Origin: Sarcocystis neurona
Lineage: Eukaryota; Apicomplexa; Conoidasida; Eucoccidiorida; Sarcocystidae
NCBI GenBank assembly: GCA_000727475.1
Contig: KL647289.1
Coordinates: 2,498,798 to 2,562,797 of the forward strand
Length of the DNA stretch: 64,000 nucleotides
Direction of reading: 5' to 3'
Shown here: piece by piece, positions 14,628 to 28,400 of the stretch
How positions within the stretch are numbered: the first letter of the stretch is position 1
How the letters are laid out: each line of letters opens with the position of its first letter
Made by a program: the position numbers and the translations under genes
Notes under the pieces: generated by a model
Seen by the model: the letters and a program-made list of their open reading frames with translations, nothing else
Database searches by the model: none
What the model was told of the DNA's origin: nothing

Positions 14628-17600
14628 TGTGTACGTGTGCAGACACGTATGGAAACAAACACACTTGTGCAGTTCCGGTGTTTCCCGACGCCTTCGCAGC
14701 GACACAGAAGTGGCACCGCAGATTTTTCGTCGTCGTCTTACCGCCCAGCTGTGTGTGCGCAGATAAAGCTTCTTTTCTTCCTCTCTGTGTACTTTCTGCT
14801 GCACCTGCGCGCAGCTGCCGCTCTAACTGTTGGATGCGTTGCTGCATCTCCTCCTGAAACTTCACGTAGTCTACTTCTGCGACTCTTCGGACTTCCTGCA
14901 GAGCACACGCAGACGAACGCACGCATTACGCGCATCCAATTGCGTAGACCGGCCTGCGCATGCGTAGGTGAAAAACTCCCCATGTCGCCCTATATATCAA
15001 CCTTAAAGGGTGTGTGTGTGTGTGTGTGTGTGCATGAGAGCGTGTACGTCTGTCTTGCTCTTCGTATGTGTGAAAGGTGTGTAGACGCATGCGGAAGACT
15101 TCCCACGTCGCTTTATACGTCTAGCTTAAGGTTTGCATGTGTGTGTGAGAGCGTGTCGGTGTATCTCGTTCTTCGTATGTGTATGTGGTGCGGAGACATG
15201 TGCGCCGCAGGACAAAAGCGTCGCGACCTCGCTGGACGTCACACGCCGCCACAGACCCATACGTCGAAGCAACCACCTTGACGTGTGCACGGATACGGAG
15301 AGGTTGTTCCTTAGCTTTGTCGGTGGTCGTGCGTTTTTATGTACACAGAGTTTGGCTTATCTTCTTTTCCCGTCAGGCAAGAACTCCGAATACCTTGACA
15401 CCCAGCCACATAGTGATACACGCGGGGCTAGTGACGCGTGCGCAGAGATAACACGCGTGTAAGCGTCTCCCGCATCTTTTTCCAGTCAAACGTATACGCC
15501 AGACATGCAGCCTCGGTTCCGCTATATGCACGTAGACGTCTCACGTCATCCTTTCCTCTCATGTGCTTCACCAATACAAACGTGTAGTGATGCGACGGAG
15601 AGCAAAACTGCCAAGTGCAGGTCTGCGTGAAAATCTCGTCCACACAGAGGGGACAGACGTGTGCATGTGAGTAGGTCTTCGCGAGCGTATGACTGTCTAC
15701 ACGCGTGCAACGACGTCCATTTGACAGCGGCAGCCACCGGTGGCACAACGCGAAAATGTTTGCGCACACGCCTTGTGTTTGTCTCTCCACTCCCCGTAAC
15801 GTCTACATAAGAGTACGCGTAGTGGCTCTCCAAGGGTCCGGGGTGACTTCCCAGCAGCACCCTCTCGCGTTTGTGTAGACATACGTGAACACGTACCTGT
15901 AAGTAGAGGCGGCACGCTAATGTATGCAGCAAGTTTCTGTTCACTTCCTCCTACGTGTGTGCGTAGCCATGTCCACTTCCTCCTACGTGTGTGCATAGCC
16001 ATGTGCTGTATGTGTTGCTTCGAAGACACACCCAGCTCCATTTTCTCGGGTTTGACTTTTTCCGCACCAGCGACCCCAAAACAGACTGGTCGCGCAAGCA
16101 TGTGTGTCTCCGTGTGTAGATGCGTCCTAGTATACATGATATCTACGTACGTGTACGCGTAGGTATTTCCACATGTGTGTGCCCTCTCTCTATATGTGCA
16201 CATAGGCAGCGGCTCGAGATATACTTAAGCGTATGAATGTGTGTGCATGTGTTACTATATGCGACTTCCCGCGAGAAGCTGGTCTGCGTCATACCAGCTC
16301 TTCCTTTTCCCGTTTGAGTCTTTGGTATTCTGTACGCAGGAGGCACAGGCGAGAGTTGAGGGAGAGGTTTTGTTGCGTGAGAGCCCGCATCTTTCGAAAG
16401 AAATCCGCAGGCAGCAGCAGCGTCGACTCGATCTCCTGCACCACCTTGTTGGCCTGCTGCAGGTCTGCCTGCGCATGCAAAGACGCAAACAACTCACGTG
16501 CAAATTTTTTGGTGTCTGCTTTCCCACACCGGCTGAAGCGTACGTTTAACAAGGGGACCACAGAGACAACGACGTGTTCACCCGTTGCTGCAGCCTCCGC
16601 CATCGCTGCCTCTGTAAATACTTGAATGAGATGCATGTATCACAAAAGGCAGCTGCCTGCAAGTATTCGCACAGACGCACGTATAGGCCCAGCTTACTAG
16701 GCATTTTCGTATGAGTTATTCGACCTACGCGTACACGTGTAGTTACACCGAGACACCCACACCCACACACACCGGAGTGTACACACCTACGTATGCGTAT
16801 ACATACAAATATATATAAATGTACGTATATACACAGACACATACCTCTGTATGTGGGGGCCAATGTCCAGTTGTACGTACATATATGTCTACAGTACCCT
16901 CTCATCGTCCGCTGACCCCTGTTTCGGCCACGCCTGCTGCTACTCAACTGGTGCTGCTGCTCCACCGCTCTCCGCTGCGTAGCTGCTGCACTTCTCCACG
17001 CCGCCACTGCTGCTGTACTGTCGTCGCTTCCCTCGATTGCCGCGGGCTGCTTACCTCCACCTTGTGCAACGCGTCGAGTGAGACTTGGTGCGGCCCTGTC
17101 TTGGGAGTATCTGATTCCGAGGTTGCGGTCTTGCTGCTCCTCTCGCAGTGCTGGCTGTCGTCGTCGTCCGCCTCCTCCTCTTCCTTCTCGTCGCCCTGTG
17201 TGTCTCCCTCTACGACGTTTTGCTCCTGTTCATGGTGTTGCTTCCTCAGAGCAGGTTCACGCGCCACCGACGGCACAGAAAAAAAGTGCATGCGTCGGGT
17301 CCCCTGAAGTATGGACTCGTTGGTGGATTTTTGAGGCTTCGGGTGCCCCTGCTGCAGCTGCTTGGCCTGTCCGCAATGCTGCAGTTGGTCCTGTGGTGGA
17401 TGCTGCGGTTGATTTTGTTGCTGTTTTCGCTGCTGCTGTTGTTCTTGCTGCGGCTGGCTCGGAAAGCTGCACCGGGCAGCACGTGCTCGTCTGTGGGAGG
17501 CGTAGAATGCATGCAGCAGCAAAAGTCTTTTGCTCTTCCCCTTCTTCCTGCTTTGGGAGGAAATACAGGGCATACCTTCCGCTCTTAAATATTCTTCTTG

Positions 17601-20600
17601 TCCATTGTTTTCCACAAGCGCATGCAGCTGCTGCTCGAGATTAGCTGACTCGCAAACTACTAGACAAGGCGCGTCCTGGTGTCCAGTTTTCTGTACACGC
17701 AGAACCCGCAGCATATGGAAATTAGCGGCGTCAGAAAGAGCTGGGGAATACCCACGGCAGCATCAGCAGCAGGAGCAACAGCAGCCCCCGCAACGTCGGC
17801 CGCAGCAACACCACGTTTTCCGTAGGAAGAGAAGCAGCAGTATCAGCGACGTTCGCAGCAGTAGGAGGCATTGCAGCAGCGACATCACCAGCAGGCGCGG
17901 GGGCGGAGGCAACATCAGAAGCAGCATCGCTAGCAGGAACAGCAACAGCAGCAGTACGCCTTCCGCCTGAGCAGCAGCGTAGCAAGGTGCTGCTATGTGT
18001 GAAGCTGCGTCCGTCTTCTCGACGCTGATGCGCCACTTGCAGAGCGACTTTGTAGCTAGTTACTGGTGGAGCGCGCAGCACATAACGCTGACAGGCGTAT
18101 TCCCAACACCCAGGCACATCCATATTGGATATATATCCACAAGTGCTTATAAACATACAAGTACGTACATATAAATATATATCTATATATATAAATGTGT
18201 GAGAGCATCAACGTGTATACGTGGACGTCTGACCAAATACACGTACAAGTGATCACACCTATATTTACGAGCTGGTTTATAGACTCCACGGATGACGCGG
18301 ATGGTCTGTGGCCAACACGTGAAAGCATCCTCGACCTGTATAGTAGGCGAGCAGCAGCATGCCCCGCTTAGCGATTCATCGTCTACGCCTCATAGACGAC
18401 TCTACACATGTGCGTCTGTATAAGTAGCTTATCTCTTTGTTGACAGCAGCCCCCTGTGGTAAATTAACTCAACGACCGATAGCTAAACATATGTACGCAC
18501 GCACGCATGTATATACCTCCTCGTATACGTCTGTAAACTTACACATATATATATATATACATATCCTCCTATAGATCTATAAAGTTCTGCTGTGTAGGAG
18601 AGAGCACAGGTCGACAAAACATTGTGCACAGAACGTGTGTGTGAAGAGGTAGAGAGATCGACAGAGGACCACGTTTGCGTCTGTTTACAGTCGAGAAGGG
18701 CAGTCGACGACACGAAGTCGTGAAGTCCGTCACGCTCCTCGCTGCTGCCGGACGGCAACCGCACAGTTGTCCACGGTAGAAGATGCCGGTGGAGTAAGAC
18801 AAGGCAGGTAAATTGAAAGATACCTCAGAGTCTTGCGAAGACTGGTGCTGAACTTCGTGAAGACGCCCGAACGGCGCGGCGCCGCCGGGGCCGGAGCAGG
18901 GCGAGACGCTGCAGGGAAAAAAACACCTCGCACAATCCCACACGCTCCTCTCCTTCAGCAGGCGCGGAAGGAAGGAAGTTGATTCGAACTCACTTATATA
19001 CATATATGTAAATGGAGTGATGCAGAGATAGTCAAATGGAAACGACCGTCACACGCATTTAAATCTTCGATTCTGTTGCCAACGTGGAGAGACGTGGACG
19101 CAAACATGTATAAGTGTACACACGCGTGCGAAACTATATCGATTAGGCTTCTCGATTAGGCGTGTCCGTATATATATAATATATATATATATACGTGTGG
19201 AAAGTGCGAAGACATGTGCGTAACGCACAGAACCAGATGCAGCCCTCATGCTACATATATATATATATATATGTATGGATGGATTCACACTATAGAGAGT
19301 TCGTGCGTACAAGTGCAAGGACGCCAGTCCCGGTGAAACAGATACCCTAGAAAGACGGGGCGCATGCGTCCGTTAGCTCGAAGCACGAGGAAAAACTCTC
19401 CTGCAGAGCTAGCCTAGAAACCGGCGTACAGTTTGGCTTTCTACAAAAGAGGAGACGCGTCCCGCTACCCGACCAGATATATGTCATGAGGGAACTTTGT
19501 GCAGATACGCCTTCCCACACACACACGTCTTTATACGGACACGCCTGCAGGTGCGTAGGGCTGTGTCCACACTACACACGTGCAAGCCAGCGCGCAGCGG
19601 CACCTACATATATATATATATATACATGTATGCGACGGGATACAGATATGTACGTAGAAAAGCACGTGGCAAATCTGTGTCTCGGGTACTTCCCCCCCGT
19701 ATAATACGGGGTTTAATGATACACAGCTGTTGATGCTTCGCGATGTCCTCCGCTGCACGTAGAAGAGTGCCTTGCGGAAGATCAAGCCGTGAGACACAGC
19801 ACCACTCTGGCGTATTCCGTCTTCACTCTCGTGCCCCAGTGCAAGCGCATGCACCTCACGCAGGGTGTTCATTTTCTCGCTTTCCGCTGCTACTGTCTGC
19901 ACTGCCACGGCGTTCACCTGCGGCTGCCTGTGGAGAAGCGCCTGCGTACACTCCTGGACTGTCGACGGTCGGGACAACGCCGTGCTGCTGCGGGTACTAC
20001 ACGTCTCCACAGGTCAGAGGCGACATGCGGAGAGGCAACAGCAACAGCAGGTACAAAACGGGAGGGGACACCTTTCTCTTTCTCGCCGCTGTTGCAGTTG
20101 CCGCGAGTGTCGAAGCTGCGGCGTCCGTCACTGTAGTATCTTCTTCTTCGTTGCATCAGGCGGTCTCTCCGCATGCTCCTGCTGCTGCTGCCGTGCTGCG
20201 CAGTTTCGCTCAGAAACCGCCTGGTGCGTGCCTTCCTTAGACGGACGGAGTGTCTCAAACCTGCGCCGTGGCTGTCGCTGCTGCTGCTCCCATCGGCGTT
20301 CACGCTGCTGCTGCTGCTGCAAACAGGCACCTCTTTGCTCCGGCGGTTAGACAGCCGCTCCTTGCGGCTACTGCTGCAGGCCGCTTTGGAGCCAGATCTC
20401 TTCGGCTTTGAGGAGGCTGCTGCACGTGTGTCTGGGAGCGTGCCGTTGCTGCTGCTGCTCAAGCACAACACGCTGCTGGTGTGCAGCTGAACGGAGCACC
20501 GCGGACTGCTGAGTTCCCCAGATTTGCTGATGCAACCGCTTTTTCGCGACGGTGTGCCCGACCGCACTTCGCTGCTGCTGCGGTTGCGGTTTCTTTCTTC

Positions 20601-22451
20601 TCCTCCCCCTCCTCTACCGCTCGGGCTGCTGCCGTTGCGGTCTCCTCCTTCTCCTTCTCCTCCTCGTCTTTTGCCGCTCGGGTTGCTTCGGTTGCGCCGA
20701 TGCGTCCTCCTCTGGCCTCTGCTGCTGCTCCTGCGTCTGTCGCTGTAGCTGCTGCTGTTGCTACTGCGTTTCTGACTTTCGCTGCTGCGCCTTCTTCTGC
20801 TGTTGCTGCTGTAGCGGCAGTCGCTGCTCGTCTGTTGGAGAAACAAAGGCGAGTACGCACCACACGTTGCCTCTTCTCGAATATGAATCCTGTTCGCCGA
20901 CGGGAACAGCCGACTTTCTTCCACATCCTCGTGTCGCCCCTGTCTGCTGCTGCTTTCCTCACTGTCCGCCTGCTCTGTCGGCCTTCTTACTCTTTCTCTA
21001 TCTTTCGTTTCCTCGGAGCGACGTGCGCAGCTGCCTCCCCTGCAGTCACTGCCTCCCCCTGGTCCGTCGCCTGCAGTCAAGTGCACGCAGTCGCCGGCGC
21101 CCCCCGGAGGCTGTGTGGGCATCGCTAAGGAAGGCAGCAGCTCTCTGACAAACCACAGGTTCGACCTTCCGTTGCGCAGTGCACCGTTCCTCACTCTCTG
21201 AAGCTCTGGTTCTGGCTCGTCGAATAGAGACGTTCTCAAAGCTGCTGCTGCGTCGCCGGCTGCGTACGTGTGTGCTGCTGTCCGTTCTGCTGTTTCAGGT
21301 GCGTACTGGCACTTCCACGCCTCCACTCCCTTCTCGGCATGCAGGCCATTACGTATTGTCCACCGTGCAGATCCTGCTGCACTTCTGGGCTTCGCCTGCT
21401 GATGCTGCCGCCTCTTCCGCGACCCTTTCCAGCGCCCACTGACCAGCTGCAGCTCAGTCAGTTGCCGTTGGCCCTGCTGCGCCGGCTGCTGGTAAGGCTC
21501 TGCCGCTAACGCTGCTGCTGCTTTTGCAGGCAGACCGATAGCGTCCAGGACACCTCGTAACTGCGCCGCGCGGCTGCATGTGCGACCTAAAATATCTTCG
21601 ATTTCTTTGATATCTGCAGTGTACAGCTCCTCTCTCCCAGCCCCACGTCGACAAACAGCAGCGACTGTCGCTTGCACGTAGCGCAGTTGCTTCTCCACGC
21701 GAGGGATGGACTTGAGGACCGAACCCCAAGACTGCTCCAGTCGCTCTAAGGCGCCCGTTTCCTCTAGCCATAAGAGGTGCTCCTGTGGAAATCCGAAAGA
21801 ACTTTGCAGCTCTGCTAGCCACCTGGCGCTTTCGCCAGAACTGCCGCGCCCCTCTTCCCAGCCGCGCACCAAAGCGGCACCGGAAGAGCCAGCAGCAGCA
21901 GCGAAAGCAGCGGCAGAGGCTGAAGCAGTAGCCGCTGCAGTAAAACGCGCAGAAGCATCAACACGGGAGGAGCGCTGCTTCTTTCGCAGGTTGCCCTTTG
22001 CTGTTCGTCTTCTTTCTGCGCGGCATCGGCGTAGTCTACTGGGTACATATTTTTGGGCGTAACGCTGCCGCATGCGTCTCGAGAGCGGCAGCGTTGTGAC
22101 GCGCAGCGCGGCAGGCAGTGTCTTGCGTTTTACAGACTGCAGCAGCTGCCGCTGCAGCTCTGTACAGTGCTGGAGCAGCTCTTGATGCATCTGCTGCTGG
22201 CGGCTCTCCTGGGCACGCAGAGCCCCTGCCGTCGCCGCCAACTGCTGCTGCGTCTCCCAGAGTGCATCGCCCAGCTGGTCACAAGGGCATTGAACAACAG
22301 CAAGCGCAGAAAATGTTAGCAAGGTGGACGCACAACTCAAAATGTATACACAGGTGTTCGTAAACTTTCACACTCATGCAAGCATATAAATGAACGCGTG
22401 TTCATACATGTAAATATACACATATATTTTTATAGACACGAGAAGGCACAC

Positions 22452-22489
<38 letters not shown>

Positions 22490-25400
22490 CGGCACGCGCC
22501 AAGAGCGCGTCAAGGGGAGTACCACACGACGTGTTGTAGCAGGCACACCGGAGCTTTGTGTGACGTCGCAGCAGTAGCAGCAGCACGTGTCAGATACAGC
22601 AGGAACCTCACACAGGCACAAGCACAACCCTCTGCAGTAACACTAAACCAACAGACGAGGGACTTTGTCTAGATCATCAGACAAGTCGGGAAAAGCGGAA
22701 GGACCTCCTTCTGCGAGACAAAGGTCGAGTGGGGAATCGTCTAACGCAAGAGCGCCACATGCGGCCACGCCAACGCGACAACGAGAGCAGGAAAGCCGGC
22801 CCTGTCTGCAAGAGAAGAAACAGCAGTATCTGCAACAGACACAGGAGGGGACGACGAAGAAAGACAACGATCAAGAGGCACATCGGCAGCAGATGGAGCA
22901 AGAGTAGAAATAAGCCATGCGGAGGACGGAGTAGCGCAAGAGACCACACCCTGTTACGACCCAACCCACACACATGTGTACATATTATATATATATACAT
23001 CTATGGACAGATAGACAAATGGTTAGGCACAGGTAGATAGACGGCTGTACGCACACATATAGGTAGACATATATATATATATACATACGTATGTGTGTGT
23101 AAATAGATAGATTTTGACACACGTACACACATAGAGTGTGCGTGAACGGTTACCGATCATGACTCCAGCTGTCTAGAAAGCCGTCGTCTACGCAAACGAA
23201 GAGCATTTCAAAAACGCGAGGAAGGAGCTGCACCAGCTCTAGCACAGGCACGGCTGATGCACAAGAGAGATCGACTGCCGCTGCAGCAACAAAGGGACGT
23301 AGGCGGCTGGCGCACGAAGTCTTGGAAGACGCAGAGATTTATACATGACTGTTCGGTTGGCAAGGGCTCATCCAAAAGAACATCTTCATACATGCACATA
23401 GATATAAATATATACATCAAGCATGCGTGCACGCGCAAAGGTAGCGGAAGTCGCAGCACCAGCGGAGTCCGCCTGTGCGGGATGTTCTGCTGGTGGCTGG
23501 CTTCTTCCGCACTTGCATTAATAGAGAGCATCCTACAAGCAGACGATTCCACTTAAGTCTATAACGAAGCATTGAAGGGAGTACGCATATATATACATAT
23601 ACATATACGTATTTACCTTCTACTGTGTGGCTGTATGTACATGAATGAATAGGGGCATAGGCACATGTACCTGTGCAACAGACGCAGCCCGTACGTAGAG
23701 TGGGGTTGTGCCTATGCACGAGGAAGTCGCCTGAGCTACACGCTAGGGAAGGTTCACGAATCCTGTCATTTATACACGCATGTACTTCTCCCAAACAGAA
23801 ATACACCACCTTTCTCTAGCGTTCACGCATCAGCTCACACTAGCGTCTATCCATATATATATATACATAGATATCAAAAGTAACGCTCACACATACACAG
23901 ATACATAGATACGTGGACACATAGATAGATAGATACAGACATGCAGACACTATAATAGTACATCCATGCGTACATATACACACACACGCATATACTTAGA
24001 TACATATATACATACATACATATTTACATACATACGTATATGCATGCGTACCTGTATATATATACAAGCAGATATATCGGCCTGCTTGCACGCAAGGTCA
24101 GACTTATGCGCTTCCGCATATGTAGACACGGACGTGCATCCAGATGTACGTAAACATGTGGGCGAATAAATACAAGCACGACGACACACTTCCCGCCTAC
24201 ATATACTGATGGAAACAGAGACGATTACAAGCACGAAAGCACTTGCCGCCAACATAGAAAGGTGCACACGTAGGGTTTCTTTTATCTGCGTGTGTGTGTA
24301 CATGCGTGTATGGGTGCGTACGTTGCGCTTCATAGGCAAATCAATACAAGTGAGTTACCTTTTCTTTTTCACCGCAGAGATTCTCAATATGCATCCGCAA
24401 AGACTCGATCTCTTCCGTTTTTGCTTGCAGCGCCTGCCGCGCCGTTTCGGCAGAGTTTTTTGTCGCAAGGTGCTGCTGCAGCTCGTGATCGAACTGCTGC
24501 TGCTTCTGCACTAACTGCTGCTGCTTCTGGACCACCACCTGCTGGTGCTCCCGGAGCTGCTGCTCCTGCGTCTTCAGCTGCCGCGCGGACGCTGCCGCGG
24601 CTGCTTCGGCCTGGGCGTGGGCCGCCTGCGACTCCTGCAGCAGACGTCGCTTCTCCTGCAGCTGCTCGAAGCGCGTCTCCACGTCGACTGCGCAAAGTCC
24701 CGAAGTTGCCTGCATCCCAGCAGCAAAACCCACAGCCCGCCCGGCAGCAACAACACCCGGGCCGCGGCAGACACAACACCAGCCGTCGCTGCAACAGAAA
24801 TACCAACCGAGGCAGCACGGCGCCGTGTCACACAGACAAAAAGTGCTGCTGCGCACGCGTCGAAGCACACCCATCCAGCGTGTATACATGCAAACCTACC
24901 TGCGCATGCGGGAAATCTGTACATATATAAGTATTCATCTGTAAGCATATACATACACATATATATATATATGGACGCCACGCACATGTAAGTGTATACC
25001 TATATATATATATACATATATATGTATGATCGCTATGCATATGGAGGTATATATCTATATGCATATATATGCACATATATATATATGAACGCTATGCATA
25101 TGTAAGTATATATATAGATATATACATGCATATATATATACATGTTATGCGTGGGTACCTGCGGGTATTCACTGTTGCCCAGCGACTCCTTCTGAAGTGT
25201 AGGTAGACGGATTTCTATAACTAGGGAATGAAGGATGCAGCGCGTCGGACTATGGACTAAAGGGCGTTGAAGGTGATGCAACGTCATAACCGACCACAAA
25301 CAGAAAAGACAACATTCCTGCACGCCAGCCTAATAGAGTATAAAGGCCAGAGAGGAAACATGTACGCTCGGGGCTTGGCAGTCGGTCGTAGAGCGGCAAT

Positions 25401-28400
25401 GGGCCCAGCACATGACTCGCATACATCGAAAGTAACGGCTCCACCAGCAATCAACTGCCGCTCGAAAAAGAGCAGTGAATCTTCACAGTCCGCATCCGTA
25501 TGGCTGCATGGCGTCAGCAGGAACAGCCCGGACAAAGCAGACGAGCAAGGTGACGACATGCGCACGTATAGGACGTTCTCCTGTACAGAGCGCATGTGTT
25601 TACAATCAACAATATATACATTTATATATCCGTGTATACATATAGACGGCCCGGCCCGACGTCATACGAATATGGCACATACTGTCGAACAACGTTCATA
25701 TCTGTGTACGTGGAAATAGATGGTAGGTACTCAAGAACATAGTTGAGTAATATACTTGGATATCTGCATCAAACATGCAGCCACCTCGTTCCCATCCTTG
25801 CTTTGCAGCACGTGAAGGTGCAGCCGGTCGGTGAAATGAAACCCTGTCTCTGCACGTGGATGTGTGGCTAGTCGGTTAGGCATGCAGGAGTTGCGAGTGT
25901 CACGACACCCCTCCGGTAGATGTGTACAACCGTTGATGCGTACGCTTTTTACACATGACTACAAGGTGTAGTATGTAGTATATTTTCTATGTGAGCAAAA
26001 CAGTTCGAGTGCAGGAAAGGCGCCAGGACCAATGGGGGTTGCGGCCCTCCTCTCGCGCGCGCGTCCCCTTCCTCCGTTAACTTCTCCTGGCTCGATCTCT
26101 CACTCCCCGAGGCAGCTGCTTGAAGTAGGCTGCTGCATACATGCGCGTACGTGTGAAGAAGCAGAGCCGGTCTGTCTTCCAGATATACACGTGGGTACAC
26201 GAGTCAATACTCGTGCTCTGCAGCAGTCCCTCACTACAGCAAAGCTGGAACGTCACCAGAACGGGTAGGGGGTGACGGGCTTGTAGTCGACGTATAGAGC
26301 TCCGCGTGGCAGAGGTGTGCTGCGTCTTTTCTCAACATACATGCATACGTACATACGGAGAAATAGAGACACATAGGTATGCATGGAGTAATACAAACGT
26401 ACATAGACATACACAAAATGTTTAGACACATACACCTGCTTACGCGTATTCGCATACTGAGACGCAGGTGACTTTGAAATAAACCAAGGAGGACGTCAAC
26501 CTGCGTGGATATTTTTCTCGTGTACTTCTCACCAACAAACGGTCGCGTTCGCGCTCAACTGCAGCGAGAGACTGCCTGCATGCGTCAAGTGACACAGAAA
26601 GGTCTTCAGATTTCGTCTGCTCCTGCCGCAGCTCCTCACGCAATTTCGAAAGAGCGAGTGCTTGGTTTTCCTTCTCCTTCTCCAACTCCGAAACCCGCCA
26701 AGGGGTCTGGAAAACCTGGTCACACCAGTGACGTACGCAGACAGGCCAGCGAAGTATGCACTGACACATGCATAAATACGCACACATATACATACATACA
26801 TGCATACATACATACACTCATACATACGTTCGTACATACATACGTACAGGCATACATACACACATACATACATACATACGTACATATACACATGCATACG
26901 TACGCACATACATACATACGTACATACGTATACATACATACGTACACGCATACAGAAATACATACGTACACAGGTACATATATTTGTAAATGTGCGTATA
27001 TACTGGAGTGAAACGACGTGCGTGTCTGCTTGTATACGTGTACAGAGGTAGAAAGATATGTACTTCATGTATGCGTTCGCAAGGATGTATGTATACGTAT
27101 GCATCAAGATATCCGAAATGTGGAGACGGGTTTAAACACAGACATGTCTGTCGGTGTGTACGTGTCTCTCCCTGTTGTTCTCTCTGCTGGATATCTATCC
27201 TGCTTGCTATGTGTGTGTGTGGAAAAACACCTGTATCGACGGACGTACAGCTACGCAGACGTATACAAGGTGGCGTTTGTTCGCCGGTAGAGAATGATTT
27301 TCTCAGCATCTCAGCAAAACCTCCGTCACACCACAGCAAAGAGCAGCCACGCGAGCCGCCGCAGAAGGCAGCTGTTTAGAAGCAGCACCAGCAATGTGGC
27401 TTAGCAGCAGCTCGTCACCAGCACAGAGGACGGCTTACCTGCTTCATGACACGCAGAGATTCCTGCTGCAGCTGCACAAGGGACTTGAATATGAGCGTCT
27501 TCTCCTTCTCGAGTTTCTCTTTGATTAGCTGCATATTCTTCTCCGTCGGACGCTCTGGCACCACCACGCTTTTTATTCGGGCCTGAACATTTCCAGCAGC
27601 AAGTGCAGCACTTGGGCAGTCACATCTACGTACACACACGTCTCCATACACACATACATATATATATATATAAGCAAAAGGCAAATAAGAAGAGACGAAG
27701 GACTACACCAAACACGTGCCAGAGATTGTGTGCGGCCCCTGCAACCTAGATACATGCAGCTTACATCTTTACACGTATGTATTAACGGCGCACAAGGAAT
27801 GGCACGCGGATACAAGAGTTGTGCGGGCACGCCTGAGATATAACTGCGGCTCAACAGCCATATGTTTGAGAGGACCCTTCAAATTTCCCCACTCCCAGCG
27901 AAAGGACTGAACAGGCCCGCGTACACGTGCCGAGGGAGAGACAGAGACGACGCCGACGCAGCATCGCTTCGTACTCGTAGTCGTGTAATGCGACGAAACA
28001 CATCATGAGACACAAAGAGACAGACTACGACAGTTTCACCTATGTAACAGGCACACAGAAATCTATTAACGTGCTTCTACGTCCTGGTCTGTGCAAGCAC
28101 ATATACATGTATGTATTTGTGTCTTTCTCCTTCTCTCTCTCACTGCAGCCAACTACCAGCTTCCGTCCCTTGGCTTGCTGTGTCTGTGGAGCTGGCTTCC
28201 TCTTTCGAGGCCAGACGTTCTTTCAGCGTTTGACGTTGCGGCTTCTGTTCGATTCAGCCAATGTAGCAGGCGCTACATTGTCTCCCGCCATGTATGTGGA
28301 GTTGATTTTTACACCCCTCGGAGCACGTACAGGTGAATGTGTCTTCCTATCTACCTACGACGACGTACAGAAACGTACGTGTCTACACGCATAGGTATAC

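Noticed and set aside
14445..15281. 278-codon plus-strand frame
   Set aside because: Crosses two (GT)n microsatellites and antisense of exon 11.
20481..21128. 215-codon plus-strand Ala/Ser/Val-rich frame
   Set aside because: Antisense to exon 7. The minus strand stays open for nearly 2.4 kb with consistent splice sites.
26761..26975. Regular repeats considered as a CRISPR array
   Set aside because: These are degenerate tetranucleotide repeats without unique spacers, in a eukaryotic intron.
26529..27107. Minus and plus frames of repeated Tyr-Val-Cys-Met / His-Thr-Tyr-Ile
   Set aside because: Translation of an ACATACATACG microsatellite; open in all frames by repeat structure.
28130..28340. 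Possible extra exon between exons 3 and 4
   Set aside because: Each minus-strand frame meets a stop before a usable donor, and exons 3 and 4 already join in phase.
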